A stretch of DNA of 64,000 nt from Cynocephalus volans (GCF_027409185.1 NC_084462.1:21799577-21863576), one strand, 5' to 3'. Numbered from the stretch's first letter, positions 1-12,610 are shown. Numbers and translations: made by a program. The notes: generated by a model not told the origin, from the letters alone.

Positions 1-224
1 GGGAGGGGCAGGGACAGGAGGAAGCGCAGATCCCTGATGGCACTCTGGAATGGATGTGTCTATGCTATGGATCAATCCCACAAATATGAGCATCCTGCCA
101 GGACTTGCCACGCTCAGCGTGAGGCTGTGGAGCTGATACTCAGAATCTACTTTCTTGGACGCAGACATGTGCATCCTAGTCACTGAGCTGCTCCTTCGAA
201 CCACCCGCACTGGGTGGTCCAGAT

Positions 225-560
225 GAGATTACTGCCCATGTCTCCCACAAACGGCCAGCAGCCAGACCATCCCTGCCAGCAGAACTCTGACCCACCACCT
301 GCAGCAACCAGCCCAACAATACAACCTTTGCAGCCATCGGCCCGGCCCTGGACAGCCAGGACTTGGTCACTGACTGCCAGATTCCCTATTTTGCCTCCGC
401 TTCCAACTTTGGACCAAATGGAGAAAGCCAGTTACGCTCCCCTAACCAGTCACATAGATGTCCTCTTCAAATAAGCAGCCTCAGTGTCCCCAGGCCCATA
501 GGCCCCATCAGGGCACACCTGAGGCCCTCCTTCTTGTCCACTATCAAGCATTGAAGAGGC
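225..560 (+). repeat. Old LTR-like repeat, copy A
   Basis: This segment matches 2125-2440 over roughly 130 bp of alternating identical words: CCAGACCA, then TCTGACCCAC, then CTGCAGCAACCA, then ACTGACTGCCAG followed by TTCCCT, in the same order and spacing. Two diverged direct copies within 2 kb show that it is a dispersed repeat. The C-rich, CAACC-rich composition looks like an endogenous retrovirus LTR, but I could not assign a family. Open frames here are short and non-coding. Confidence 0.45.
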
Positions 561-647
561 GTCCCTGACATGCCTTTCCCCTGTTCTTGGACATCATCCT
601 GATTGTCGCGCCTGTTCCACACAGGCCTTGTGGGGCTTTTCTCTCTT

Positions 648-786
648 TTTTATTGAGGTGAAATTCACATAACGTAAAATTAACCATTTGAAAGTGAACA
701 ATTTGGTGATATTTAGTACATTCACAGATGTGCATCCACCCCCTCTATCTAGCTTCAGAACATTTTCATCACTGCAAAAGGACCCC
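648..786 (-). repeat. L1 3'-UTR fragment (old L1M type)
   Basis: The run TTTATTGAGGTGAAATTCAC followed by a 'TTAACCATTTGAAAGTG...' stretch and 'CATTTTCATCACTGCAAAAGGACCCC' type words is the antisense of an old mammalian L1 3' UTR. The same sequence type recurs at 14655-14765, 24930-25080 and 31680-31720. Confidence 0.65.
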
Positions 787-2124
787 CAGGATGTGAGGGT
801 GATCTGGCTGTGACATCTGTCACCCCATTGATCACCAGGGTTGATTCGGCTGATCTGGCTGGTTAGGCGGGTGTCCCCTTTCTCCCTCACCGATCCATGT
901 GCATCCCTCCCCCCTGACAGAGAAGACCATTCTTTGGTCAAGGATATATAAGTAGCTGTGCTTCTCTGCTAGAATCTCCAAACAAGCTTTCAAAAGGACC
1001 CCTGTGTGCCCAGTAAACAGTCAGTGCCCACTTTCCCCTCCCCCCACCCCGTAGCATGCACCAATTAGCTCACAGGTTTTGAGGAATGCTCCCTAGCTCT
1101 ATGGCCTACACTAAACAGCATGACCCCAAGCTCTGGCCATTGCTCCAGGGTCTTGGTGGGCCAAGCACATATGACACCAATTGAAGTATTTTTTTTTTTA
1201 ACACTTCCCTTCTCTATAAGACAACATTCTTTTTGGTAATAATTATGTAAAAATTATTTCCTAGATTTCTTTAGTTTTAAAACAATCGATTCTGGAGAGA
1301 AGAACATGTCTCTATTGTTAAAGATACTCAAATTTAGTAAAATATTTTATGTATAAATTTTAAAACATCACACCTCGCAGTTTGCATTTTGTTTCACTTG
1401 TTTCAAATCTTAAACGCAAACGAAAACTCCCAAGTGAAAGGACAGAATTGAAATAACTCAAATTCTGCGTCTTGTCTTTACAATCACTGTGCCTAGAATA
1501 TGTAATAGTACCACAGGATGAGAGACGTAACCAGTGCCCGAGGTGTGTTCCAACAATACTGAACCATCACGAAGCGAATCTGCACCCAGCAGGGGCCAAC
1601 TGCATCACCGAGAGCTTCTCTAAATTAACTTCCATGTAGAATGCGATGCTTATTACAGCTCAAGAAATAAAAATGTGCATATTTAAATTTACATATGTAT
1701 TATTAAAATCCAAAACTAACTGCACCCAATGCATAACACTTAAACCAACAGAAATATTTTTCACAGAGGAGTATTTGGTCTCTGACATTGTTCAGAATTG
1801 CTGGCCCAATATGTTAATAAAAAGCCGATGAACTTTAGACCCAGTTCATGATTGTTATTAAATTCTCAACAGATACTGCACCTCCTTGTTGCCTGTACCC
1901 AGGGTGGTCTGCCCTGCCCTCAGTATGCCACTGGCTGAGGGCTTCTGGGAGGAACACTCTGGAAGTAGCTTCTCCAGCAGCTCACTGCAGTCTGGATGGT
2001 TGTTGGTTGGTTGGTTGTCTGTACATACAGATGGGAGCCTACACCTTGCAAAGGAGAAGGAAGAGGCAAAAAGAAATGCTGAGCCCCTGAATCAAACCAA
2101 TACTGAAACACGCATGAATCCCCT
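787..2124. other. Intergenic, no gene seen
   Basis: Mixed composition: a C-rich part, then AT-rich sequence from about 1180 to 1860. Only short chance frames. No splice-bounded coding signal and no recognisable repeat family apart from a possible 5' extension of the LTR-like copy near 1880-2120. Confidence 0.4.
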
Positions 2125-2440
2125 CCGGACATACAAGCGACAATGGCCAGACCACATATGACAATAGAATTCTGACCCACAACTTCTGCAGCAACCAATC
2201 CAGGAAGCCAAAACACAACCTGTCAATCATCCCAGAATGGCCAGAACTTTACCAATGACTGCCAGCTTCCCTAGTTTTTGTCCCTGCTTCCTTACCTTCT
2301 TCCAACTCAGGATGAACTACAGTAGGCCAAATATGCTCTCCTATCCAAACCCACAGGAGGCCCGCTTCTAGTTAACCTGCCTCCAGCTTCCCCAGACCAG
2401 CAGCCTCCACTCAGGGCTACCTGAAGTCTTCCCTTTTTTG
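2125..2440 (+). repeat. Old LTR-like repeat, copy B
   Basis: Diverged second copy of the element at 225-560 (shared ordered words include TTCTGACCCAC, CTGCAGCAACCA and GACTGCCAGCTTCCCT). This copy is more A-rich. Family not recognised; LTR of an endogenous retrovirus is the best guess. Confidence 0.45.
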
Positions 2441-3712
2441 AATCTAATGCTTTCCTTCTCCCCTGCCCACCTTTGAGTCTCTGCCAAATGTTGCAAATGA
2501 TGCGGCTGATCCCTCCCTACAGCAAGCTCTGATCGAACAGCCTCTGTTCTCATTTGAATGGCCTTTGTGACTTCTACCAAGTCCCACTATTTGTCTGAGC
2601 TGATCTGAGTGTATTTTATGTTACTTGCCTCTTAAGTGAAATACCTCTTCTCAGTTTCCTCCACCACAAACCAAGGATAATTACTTCTACTCCATGGGAT
2701 GATCCCAGGAGGCCGTGGCACCTGACATACCAGTATCTTTTCTGCTGGAACGAAAAGAAAACCTGAACCCACGTTGGGTTAAACCACAGGATACTTGTCT
2801 CACCTGGCAGGGTGTCTGGAGGGGTGGCAGCTCCAGGGTGGGTGTATCCAGCTGGTCAGCAGGGCCACCCTCAGCGTGAAGGCTGGACCTCAGGGGACAT
2901 CAGCGTGGCTCCCTGAGAGGTTTCAAGATGGTGGAGACTCTCCATTGTCACCTTTAGAAACACAACATTGATGGATGGAGTCCATCTCTTCTTCTGAATG
3001 TCCCTTAGGAGCAAGACATCTCATTGGACAGAACTGCACCATGTGTTTGTGTCTGAGCCAATCGCTGGCAAGGAGACTGGAATGACTATGACTGGCTGAG
3101 ACCAATCAGAATCCACCTCGTGGAGCTGGGGTTGGGGTTGGAGCTCCCGTCCCCTCCCTGCTTGGCTTTCTGGAATTGGGTGAATATCTGAATAAAAACT
3201 GGCTGACGTCAGTTTTGGGCCCTTCCAGAGGTTGAATTGATACTATTTGGTGCAAAGCCCCCACCATAAATGACATTGATTGACTGCTCAGTGTGCCCAA
3301 GATCTCCAGTAATCAGAGACAGTCTCATCAGACTGAACATTTCAAGGGCTTGTAGGTGGCCTCCTAGGAGTTGAGAGCAAAGGCCAGACCTCTCTTTGGG
3401 TAAGGCTAATTCTTTACCACACACAGGATATTTAGTAAAAACCTGTCTCTGGAGGCTGTGAAATCACTCCTGGCTTTCAGGGCTGCCAAAACAAGAAGGG
3501 GTGAGGGAAGGTCTGAAAAGCCTACGTTGAGTCCCCCAGATGTTCCTGGTGGGGCTACATTCAGTCCTCTCGTTGTCCTTCCTTGGGCCTGACCACCAAT
3601 GACTCCCTGGGCATCTTCACGAGGGGGCCTTCCCAGACAAGCGTTTGTGGTGGTTAATTAAAAAATAATGGCCAGCTGCCAAAAAAATTAAAATAAAAAA
3701 TAAAATTGTTGG
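2441..3712. other. Intergenic, no gene seen
   Basis: GC-moderate sequence without a supported coding frame. The motif GACCAATCAGAATCCACC near 3090-3115 is of the type found in retroviral LTR promoters, so part of this may be an old LTR, but no edges are visible. 3655-3712 is A-rich low-complexity sequence. Confidence 0.35.
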
Positions 3713-3845
3713 AGCTGGCTGGTTAGCTCAGTTGGCTAAAACACCACCTTGTAATATCAAGGTCAAGGGTTCGGATCCCTGTACCAGCCAGCCACAAAAC
3801 AACAACAACAACAACAAAAACAAAAACAAAAACAAAAAAACAAAA
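3713..3845 (+). repeat. tRNA-Ile-derived SINE, monomer
   Basis: Monomer with box A-like TAGCTCAGTTGG and box B-like GGGTTCGGATCCC, closing on CCAGCCAGCC that pairs with the opening GGCTGG, followed by a (CAA)n/A-rich tail. The head follows the tRNA-Ile cloverleaf almost base for base. Transcribed by RNA polymerase III when active and mobilised by L1; not a functional tRNA gene because the 3' half is decayed and an A-tail follows. Confidence 0.85.
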
Positions 3846-4189
3846 GGAAGCAATTTGAGGGAAAGGGAATCCCGTCTTCATCCCCAAACATTTTATGAAA
3901 TGGTGAATGCAGAACTGAATACTGGCACCCCTCTCTGGTTAATTGTGGTTTTTGTCCCCAAGGGGTGGAAGCTCATTTTTGCTGTAATTAGATGAAAATT
4001 CTGTTGCAATCATGTCAGTATTTGCTGCGCTCACACCAAAAGTCAGGACTGAGTGGCCAACCCTTGGGAACCCAGGCCCATGTCGCATCAGCTTGCCCTT
4101 GGAGGGAGATTTTCTCTTGTCTCAGGTACCTGAGGCTCAGGGCTTGTGTCTAAGGATCTGACCACCACCAGTGTTTAAACCCAGGCAAT
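3846..4189. other. Intergenic, no gene seen
   Basis: No coding, RNA or repeat feature that I can name between the SINE tail and the MIR element. Confidence 0.35.
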
Positions 4190-4385
4190 AAGAGTTTGTG
4201 ACTTTCATCATTCATCGAACACCAGCTATCTGAACACATTTCATATGCTATTGGATTTAGACCTCACAATAATAAAAAGAGGTAGGACCTAATAGTCCCT
4301 GTTTACAAATGAGAAAAGTGAGGCTCAGAGAAGTAAGCGACAGACCCAAAGTCAAACAGCTAAAAGGGGCAGAGCTGGGGTTTGC
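4190..4385 (-). repeat. MIR SINE
   Basis: Antisense MIR core: words equivalent to 'CCTCACAATAA', 'TTTACAAATGAGAAAA' and 'GAGGCTCAGAGAAGTAAG' followed by 'CAAACAGCTAAAAGGGGCAGAGC'-type sequence appear in MIR order. Confidence 0.7.
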
Positions 4386-4779
4386 AATGAATGAAGGTTG
4401 GGGTAGCTGACATTCCCTAAGACCCAGGTCTTGAACACGAGCATTCCTCTCAATATAAATGCAGAATGGTGTCTTCCCTCACATGTGAAGGTAGAAATCT
4501 GTGGCCATAAGTGGAAGGCTCTGCAGACTGGTCAAAGAATTGTTCCAAAACAAGTGAGCCATTCACATGCTACATAACACTCCAGCTCAAAACTGTGTTT
4601 TAAAATACAGTGTATTAATAGAAAATGTGGGGAATAGTAAGGCCAGCAGATCAGGAGACAACTGCCTTTAAAAAGATGGTTTCTTACTACAGTTCCCAAA
4701 AGGAGAGAGCATAGCATGCCATGTCACATAGAGAAGCACTGGGGTTGGTCATAAGGCAGATGGAGCAGGAAGGAAATGT

Positions 4780-5110
4780 GGGCAAGAGCCTTTATTGTGG
4801 TTTCTGTGGGAAGGAACGGGTGAAGCAGGCTGAGCAGGCTTAGGATTGGTCAGTTTGCATGATTTCAGTGGGCTGTGGGGCATAGAGGCTGTCCCTAGTT
4901 GTCTGGAACCTGGCCCTGGGATGATTAGGGCAGGTGGATGGTGGCCAGAGTGTGAGAGCCACATAGAGGAGGTCGTTGAGGTGTGTGTGGCCTCTGGATC
5001 AGGTGGTTTGCATATGACAAACACACTGGAATGGGCGAGTTGTTTACTCTCTAGGATGTGGCTAACCTTGGGAAGGGCTGTCCCTTTCCAGAGTCAGCCA
5101 GGTCCCAAGA
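4780..5110 (-). repeat. Probable endogenous retrovirus LTR
   Basis: On the minus strand an AATAAAGGCTC polyadenylation-type motif (plus-strand GAGCCTTTATTG at about 4789) lies next to sequence of ERV LTR character (plus-strand TTAGGATTGGTCAGTTTGCA). A long open frame on the plus strand across it (to 5490) has no recognisable domain and is best explained as chance openness. Family not resolved. Confidence 0.4.
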
Positions 5111-6929
5111 TGTCAAAATATTGGAATACAAAAGATAGAAGACCCTGTTATTACACCGTGCAAGGGCTTTTAACTATCCTTCCATCACAGTCACACTGGG
5201 TCACCGCAGTGGAGGAGGAGGATTTCAGCAGACTGAGAAGAGGCGTGGGAAGGGACTTGCCAGCAAACTGTGTGAGCAAAGGCAGGAGCCAGGGAGGTGC
5301 AGGTGCGCATGTCAAGGCACTCTGCAAAGGCCTGGAGGGTCATAATCCAGGGCGCCACCCTGAATGCTCCCCTCCTGTCTATGCCAACCCCTCTGCCATC
5401 CTATCAACTTCCACATCACGGGGGGACCATACCCCACAATGTCTGTCACACCTGCACTTGCCACCTCTCCACTGCTCAGCCCACCTGTGAGTCCAGCTCA
5501 TTTTCACCCTCACCTGGAGGCAAACAACTGCCTCCTAACCGGGTTCCCCACCTCCTCTGATCTATCTTTCCTGCTGCCAGCTTCATATGAAAGACATTCA
5601 TCTGACCGTATTATTTCTCTGTTCAAAACCTTCAGTGGAACTGGATCTTTGAGGATACTAAAGAACTGTTGATTATTTTTGGTGATGGCAAGTATCGGGA
5701 CTTAAAAAACCCCTTTTTAAAATTTTAAATATTTTTTATATTTCCTATTTTTAAATTTCCCATTATTGTGGCTATTTTTTCCTAAAATGTGTCCTCTATC
5801 TTTTAGAGATACACAATGAAATGTTTGTAAATGAAGCAGTGGGATGTCTGGAATTTGCTTTATAATAACGTGGGAGGGCAAAGGAGCGGGTGGAGGTGAG
5901 ACCAGACTGGCCTGGAGTTGAAGGTTTGCTAAAGCTGGAGATGGGTGGAGGGGAGCGGTCCTTGCACTCCTCCAAATATGTCATACGTTTGAAATGTCCC
6001 CTGCAAAAAGTTAAATGAAGGGAAAAAAACAAACAAAAAAATTTATGTGTCCCTAATAGCAATCGGACAGTATCCAAATCCCCAAACCTGGCATTCTGTA
6101 ACCTCGTAAACTAGCCTCTCCTCTCCTCCCCTGGGTACGAACAGACACCCTAGAACACACCCCACACCAGCTTTCGATGCTTTCCACTTGTCTTTCTCTT
6201 TAAAGGGAAGGTCTTTCTCTCTTCAAGACACATATCAGAGTTAAACTCATCTCCTTTGTCTGATACTCCCAGGCTGGCTTGCTGCCTCCATAGCTCTGTG
6301 TATTTATCTCCTTTATAGCCCAGATCAAATTGTACTTCTAATAGCTGTTTCCTTATCTCTCATTCAACCAATCAATCAATCAATATTTATTGAGCATTTA
6401 CAGTGAGAATTTATTCCAGCCATGGGGGATATGTCAGCGATTGTGTCTGTTTAATCCAGCCCAGAGTCTGTCATATTACAGCCCAGATGACGGGATAACA
6501 GGGCTGAGATGGGGAAGGTACCATCCAAGCTCCTCTCTCGGTGGCTCGTAGAGATGTGAACAGCAGAAATAAAAAGGAAAATGATGGGTATCGCTTGCCT
6601 GTGAGTGAACAAGTTCAGAGGCATATGCTCACGTGTCTAAAACATCCTTTCTGAAGAACAGATCAATGACCCTTCTTTGGGCCTCACTGTGAATTGAGGG
6701 AAAGTTGTCTCTTTAAGCGTCCCCGAATAGGGTGATTTGTTTCCTCATTCTATGGAGCTCTGGCCCACGGCTGGAGAATTAAAACTCCCAAGCAGCAGCC
6801 AGTCTCGAAGCAATAAAGGAGAATCCTGCAGAAGCCACATCAAACCCTTGAATGTGAGACATAAAACCTCTAAATACTGCCTGTCTCAGCTGCTTTGAAA
6901 TCCCAGACCTATTTTTTTCATCTATTATT
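5111..6929. other. Intergenic, no gene seen
   Basis: No supported exon. The stretch CAATCAATCAATCAATATTT at about 6370 followed by ATTGAGCATTTAC resembles the antisense L2 3' end but is too short to call. AT-rich low complexity near 5705-5790. Confidence 0.35.
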
Positions 6930-8345
6930 AATTTTGTTTTCTATTTTACTTTATTTTTTTAAATCGACAGCTAAAATTGTATATATTTATTGTGTACAGC
7001 ATGACACTCTGAAACATATACACATCGCAGAATGGCCAAACCAAGCCAACCAACACATACGTTACCTCACATCGTTGTCATCTGTGTGGTAAGAGCACAT
7101 GAAATCTGCTCTCAGCATTTTTCAAAAATACGGTATATTGTTATTAGCTATAGTTGCCGTGTTGTACAGTAGATCTCTTGAATTAATTATTCCTGCTGTC
7201 TAGCTGAAATTTTGTATTCTTTGATCAGCTTCTCCCCAATCCCCTGCCCCAGCCCCCTGGGTAAGCACCTTTCTACTCTCTACTTCTACGAGATCAACTT
7301 TTTTAGATTTCACATATGAGTAAAACCATGTGGTATTTATCTTTCCATGCCTGGCTTATTTCACTTAACATGATAATCCTCCACGTTCATCCATATTGTC
7401 ACGAATGACAGGATTTCTTTCTTTTTTAGGTCTGAATAGTATTCCATTGTGCATCTATACCACATTTTCTTTATCCATTCTTCTGTTGAGGGACCCAAGT
7501 TGATTCCGTATCTTGGCTATTGTAAATAATGCTGCAATGAACGTGGGAGTGCAGACATCTCTTAACTACTGATTTTATTTCCTTTGGCTATATACCCAGT
7601 AGTGGGATTGCTGGATCACAGAGTAATTTTATTTTAAAATTTCTGAAGAAACTCCATACTGTTTTTCATGATGGCTGTATTAATTTACACTCCCACCAAC
7701 AGTGTACAAGGATTCCCTTTTCTCTACACCCTCACCAACACTTGCTATTTTTTGTCTTTTTGATAATAGCCTTCCTAACAGGTGTAAGATGATATCTCAT
7801 TGTGTTTTTAATTTGCATTTCCCTGATGATTAGTGATATTGAGAATTTTTTCATAGACATTTTGGCAATTTGTTTGTCTTCTTTTGACAAGTGTCTATTC
7901 AAGTTCTTTGCTCATTTTTTAAATCAGGTTATTCGTTTTCTTGCTATTGAGTTGTTTGAATTCCTTATATATTTTGGATATTAATACCTTTTCAGGTGGA
8001 TGGCTTGCAAATATGTTTTCCCACTCTGTAGGTTGCCTCTTCACTCTGTGGATTGTTTCTTTTGCTGGGCAGAAGCTTTTTTAGTTTGAGGTAATCTCAT
8101 TTGTCTATTTTGGCTTTTGTTGCCTGTGCTTTTAGGGTCATATCCAAAAAAATCATTGCCCAAACCAATGTCAGGGACCTTTCTCCCTCTGTCTTCTTCT
8201 AGCAGTCTTACAGTTTCAGGTCTTACGTTTAAGTTTTCAATCAATTTCGAGTTGATTTTTGAATATGGTATGAGATAAAGGACTAATTTTGTTCTTCTGC
8301 ATGTGGATATCCAGTTTTCCCAATATCATTTATTTAAGACTGCCA
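6930..8345 (-). repeat. L1 3' part (ORF2 C-terminus plus 3' UTR), decayed
   Basis: The plus strand reads as the reverse complement of a mammalian L1: 3' UTR words (GTATATATTTATTGTGTACA), then the ORF2 3' landmarks 'AGTATTCCATTGTG', 'GGGATTGCTGGATCA', 'CCACCAACAGTGTACAAG', 'TTTTTAATTTGCATTTCCCT', ending in 'TTTTCCCAATATCATTTATT'. ORF2 is broken by many stops; it cannot encode reverse transcriptase. Confidence 0.85.
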
Positions 8346-8544
8346 GATCTATTTTTTTTTAAACTGTGAACTCAGGCGAATTTCAGGGAGGAAACACCCA
8401 CAAAATGCCTATTCAACATTAAACCCCACAATCTCTTCATATGATCTTTTGATCCTTCTTGAAGGCCATGGGTTTGTACACAGCCATAATCAGTGTGTAC
8501 AAATATTTGGGTTTTTTTTTTTTCTTAACCCGACGTTTACTGCA

Positions 8545-8775
8545 GAGAACCAGTGTAGTGTGGTGGGTTAGCTTAAAGACCACAGAGCCAGACTGCCTGA
8601 GTGTGAATTTCAGCCCTTTGCTTGCTGTGTGATCCTGGGCAAGTTACTTAGTCTCTCTGTGCCTCCGTTTCCTCATCTGTAAAATCCAGCCAGTAATAGC
8701 ACCTACCTTATTGGACTGACATGATGATGAAATGAGTTAATCCGTGTGCAACACGCAGAACAAGGTCTGGGCAAT
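8545..8775 (+). repeat. MIR SINE
   Basis: Sense MIR: GAGCCAGACTGCCTGAGTGT, then GATCCTGGGCAAGTTACTTA, then TTTCCTCATCTGTAAAAT, then GAAATGAGTTAATCCGTG. A nearly complete core. Confidence 0.85.
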
Positions 8776-9010
8776 GGCTGAAGCAGTTTGCAGTGGCACA
8801 AGTTGGAAACTCAGAGGCCACCCTTGGGGTCTCCCTCTTGCCCTCCCTCCACATCCGACTGATGGCCATACTCTGTGGAGTATACCTAGGAAGACTTTCT
8901 CCAATCTCTCACTTCTCTTCTATCATTTCCTTACCTTAGTCTGTCATTTCCCATCTGAGTGACCTCAGCGCCGTTCTAACTGGTCTCTCCTCCTTCCTCT
9001 GCCCTCCACG

Positions 9011-9463
9011 TTACTCTCCTAGGGCTGCTGTAACAAATGACCACAGACTGGAGAGCTTAACACAACAGAAATGTGTTCTCTCATGGCTCTTGGAATCCAG
9101 AAGTCTGAATTCAAGGAGGTGGGCAGGGTTGGTTCCTACTGAAGGCTCTGAGAGAAAAGCCCTTCAGGCCTCTCTCTAGCTTCTGGAGGCTGCTGGCCAT
9201 CCCTGGTGTTCCCTCACTTGCAGCTGCGTCACTGAAACCTCTGCCTCCGACTTCACATGGCTCCTCTCTCTGTGTCTCTGTGTATCTTCTCCTTTTCTGT
9301 CTCTCATGAGGTTACCTGCCATCAGATTTAGGGCCAGCCTAATGCAGAATGAGCTCCTCTCAAGATCCTTACCTTAATTACATCTGCAAAGGCCCTCCTT
9401 CCAAATGTAATTAAGGTTCTGGGTGAACACCTCTTTGGGGTGGACACAATTCAACCCATGACA
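9011..9463 (-). repeat. MaLR LTR (MLT1-like)
   Basis: Antisense MLT1 landmarks in order: CTAGGGCTGCTGTAACAAAT, CAGGGTTGGTTCCTACTGAA, TTAATTACATCTGCAAAGGC and GGGTGGACACAATTCAACCC, ending CATGACA. A solitary LTR of the non-autonomous ERVL-MaLR group; carries no gene. Confidence 0.8.
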
Positions 9464-10320
9464 CCCCCAATCTGTTCTCCAATCTGCAGTCAGAGAGGTG
9501 TCATCACTTCACCCACTCTAGTCTAAAGCACTTCAGGGCTCTTTGATAAAGGCTCCCAATATTTGTTGTAGCCGGCCAGGCCCACCCCTGTCTACCCTCC
9601 TGCCCTGTCTTGCACCAGCTCCCCCCGGCTCTGTGCGCCTGTCTCCTGGGTCTTTTGCCTGTTCTTTGGGTGTGTCAGGATCCCTTCTCCCATTGTAAGC
9701 ACTGCCTAGAGAGCTCTCCCATGCTCCTCTCTTTATTGTGCTTGTCACAATGGCAATTTCACATTTGTTGGTGTTATTATCGGCACCTGTATTAGGGCTC
9801 TTTTAGTGGCAGGAAGTGGCAGAAAGCCGAAAACAAGCTAATTTAAGCAAAAGTGCCTGCCTTGAGTCATTAACTGAACTAGAGGCAAAGGCAGTGATGT
9901 GTTGGAGCAGCTTGCTGATTGTGTGCACCTCTCCCCACTCTGAGTTCAGGGAAATCAGCCCTGGTGAGAGTATTTACACTAGGGAAATTGGCATGTGCTT
10001 TCTTACCCCAGAGCTGGTTTTTAAACATGTACCAGCACACCCCTGGGTGTACATTTCAGGTATGGCTGGACACAGGGGCCAAGTGACATCAGCAGCATCT
10101 GACCTCACCTCCTCTCTCTGTTCAGCTTTCCTCTGTACTGAACAATCTCAAACAAGATCTCCTTTTATGGTACCAGATGGTGGTGACAGTTCCAGCTGGC
10201 AACAATCCAGGGCCAAGCCAGGGGTGGGAGAACAGACCCCTTTCTTATGCTCAAGTCTCATTTTGTCTCTCCAACTCTAATTGGATTACATGTCCATTTC
10301 TAAACCAATCACTGTAGCCA
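9464..10320. other. Intergenic, no gene seen
   Basis: A 154-codon open frame at 9816-10280 shows no domain and sits in sequence with a dispersed-repeat feel (AGGGCTCTTTTAG... AACAAGCTAATTTAAGCAAAA). I do not call a gene. Confidence 0.3.
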
Positions 10321-11330
10321 TTTATTCATTCAAAAATTACTTATTGTGTGCCTACTATGTGCTAGGTATTGTGCAAGGCTCTGGAGTTTCAGTGTAAACT
10401 ACATAGACAAAAATTCCTCTGTGTCTAGAGCTTATGTTATGATGAAGGGAGACAGACTGAAACAAAAATGGTAAATAATTATGCAGATGGAAGAAGTGCT
10501 AGAGAGAAACATAAAATGAGAGACAAGGTAAGTGGAATGTGGGGGAGAGATTACACTGGGTGACCAGTGAAGGCTCCCCGAGCCGGTGACATTTGAGTAA
10601 AGACCTGAAGAAGCCAGCCATGCAGATGTCAGTGAGAGAAAGTGTCCTGGGTAGAGGGAACAGCAGGTGCAAAGGCCCTGAGGTGGGATGTTGGAGAAGA
10701 ACCCAGCTCTTGTGGTGGAATGAAGTGAGCAAGGGGGAAGGAGTGAGAGGAGGCCAGACAGGTGGGGAGGAGAGAGCAGCAGGTGGTGGAGGCCACACTT
10801 AGACCTTGGCTTTCACCCTGGGTGAGACTGGAGGCTTTTGAGCAGAGGCATGTGACGTAGCTTATGTTGTAACAGGATCACTTAGCTGCCTTGTGCAGAA
10901 TAGACTGGAAGGGGGTGGTTGTGCAATCAAGGACACCAGTTTGGGCTCTAGCAGTAACTCAAGCAAGAGATGGTGGTGGACTGTGCCGAGGAATTGCAGT
11001 TGGGGTGAGGAAGTGGACAGTCATGGATATATTTTGAGAGAATAATTGACAGGAGTTGCTGATGAACTAGATCTGCTGTGTGAGACAGCAGACTCGGTGA
11101 CTCCAAGGTCTCAGGCTGAGCAAATGGAAGGATGAAAGTGCCAGGACCTGAGGTGCAGGTCTGGGTGTAAGACTGTGAGCTTGGTCTTGGATGCATTGAG
11201 TTTATACAGTTAGTAGATGCCCAAGTGGAGATGGTGCATAGGCAGTTGCCATGCAAAGCCTGAGGTTTAAGGTCAAGGTTACCTGGTGGAGAGAATGACT
11301 GGGAGGGTCCATGAAGGAGCCTAGCCAAAT
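10321..11330 (-). repeat. LINE-2 fragment
   Basis: Starts with the reverse complement of the L2 3' end (TTTATTCATTCAAAAATTAC then GTGCCTACTATGTGCTAGGT) and continues into typical antisense L2 text: GGTGACATTTGAGTAAAGAC, GAGGGAACAGCAGGTGCAAA, GGAGGCTTTTGAGCAGAGGC. About 1 kb, fully decayed. Confidence 0.75.
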
Positions 11331-11434
11331 GCTGGGAATGTTCTGTATTTGTGCTGTCTAGTATATAGACACTAGTCACAGGTGGTTATTTAAATTTAAG
11401 TGTAAAATTCAGTTCCTTGCTATGATGATTCCTA

Positions 11435-12018
11435 GAAAAATTAAAAATAGAATTACCATATGATCCAGCAACTCCACTTCTAGGGATATACCCAAAAGAA
11501 GTGAAGGCAGGGTCTCAAAGAGATATTTGCACACCCATGTTCATAGCAGTACTATTCACAATAGCCAAGAGATAGGAGCAACCCAGTGTCCCTCGGGGAT
11601 GCATGAATAAACAAAATATGGTATATACATGCAATGGTATATTATTTGGCTTTAAAAAGAAATTCTGACACATGTTACAACAGGGATGAAACCTGAGCTC
11701 ATTATGTTAAGTGAAGTAAGCCAGTCATGAAAGGATGAATACCGTATGATTCCACTTGTACGAGGTACCTGGAGGAGTCAAATTTATAGAGATGGAAAGT
11801 AGAATGGAGGTTGCCAGGGGCTGGGGGAGGGAGAATGCGGAGTTAGTGTTTAATAGGTGCAGAGCTCCAGTCTGAGAAGATGAAAAGTGTTCTGGAGACG
11901 ATGGTGGTGGTGATTATGTAACAATATGAATGTACGTAATGCCACTGAACTGTACACTTAAAAATGGTTAAAATGGCCAATTGTTTGTTTGCATATTTTA
12001 CCACAATAAAAAAATTCT
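11435..12018 (+). repeat. L1 3' end (ORF2 tail plus 3' UTR)
   Basis: Sense-strand L1M: ATGATCCAGCAACTCCACTT, 'TTCACAATAGCCAAGA', 'GATTCCACTTGTACGAGGTACCT', 'GGTTGCCAGGGGCTGGGGGA', ending ACTGTACACTTAAAAATGG and an A-rich end. Non-coding remnant. Confidence 0.85.
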
Positions 12019-12429
12019 GTTTCTCAGATACACCAGCCACATTTCAAGTGCCCAACATGGCCAGTGGCTACCATACTGGGACACGTGCAGGTATAGAACA
12101 TTTGCAGATCTCAGAAAGTCCCGATGGCCAGCCCCGCAGCCAGGATGGATTTGAGGAGGAGCTGGGCGTCAGGAACCCTAGTGGCTGCTTCTCACTGATC
12201 TCATCACTGTGGAGGAGACATGAAGACGAAGGGAAGGAGCTGCAAACATTGCCATGGCCCTCGTGCTGGGGGAGTGGTGCTCTCTTGAGTTTTCCTGTCA
12301 TCCTCCTGGATGGCTTGAGCATGAACTGAGTTGATCCCACAAGCAAAACCCCTAGTCGTGTGCTCACGTTTAGCAAACAAAGGAGATGTGTGCTGTCACC
12401 CACTTTTAGAGAGACTGTAGCAAGTTCAC

Positions 12430-12610
12430 CTTCCTCCGTACACCTTCATCCTTGTTCTCACTCATTATGGCATCTTCACATCTTGGAAGTATGCCTCACT
12501 ATGTACACGGGGTCTCCTTGAGGACAGGGGCAGTGTCTCCACCTATTTTTCTACATCCTGTAGCACCTATGTCTGTGTCTGGCACAGAGTAGCCATTTGA
12601 TACATTTTAT
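12430..12610 (+). repeat. LINE-2 3' end
   Basis: TCTCCTTGAGGACAGGGGCA followed by 'TAGCACCTATGTCTGTGTCTGGCACAGAGTAG' type sequence is the L2 3' terminal signature. Confidence 0.7.

Noticed and set aside
4846-5490. 214-codon open frame on the plus strand
   Set aside because: Runs antisense through a probable LTR with an AATAAA-type signal; low-complexity composition and no known domain.
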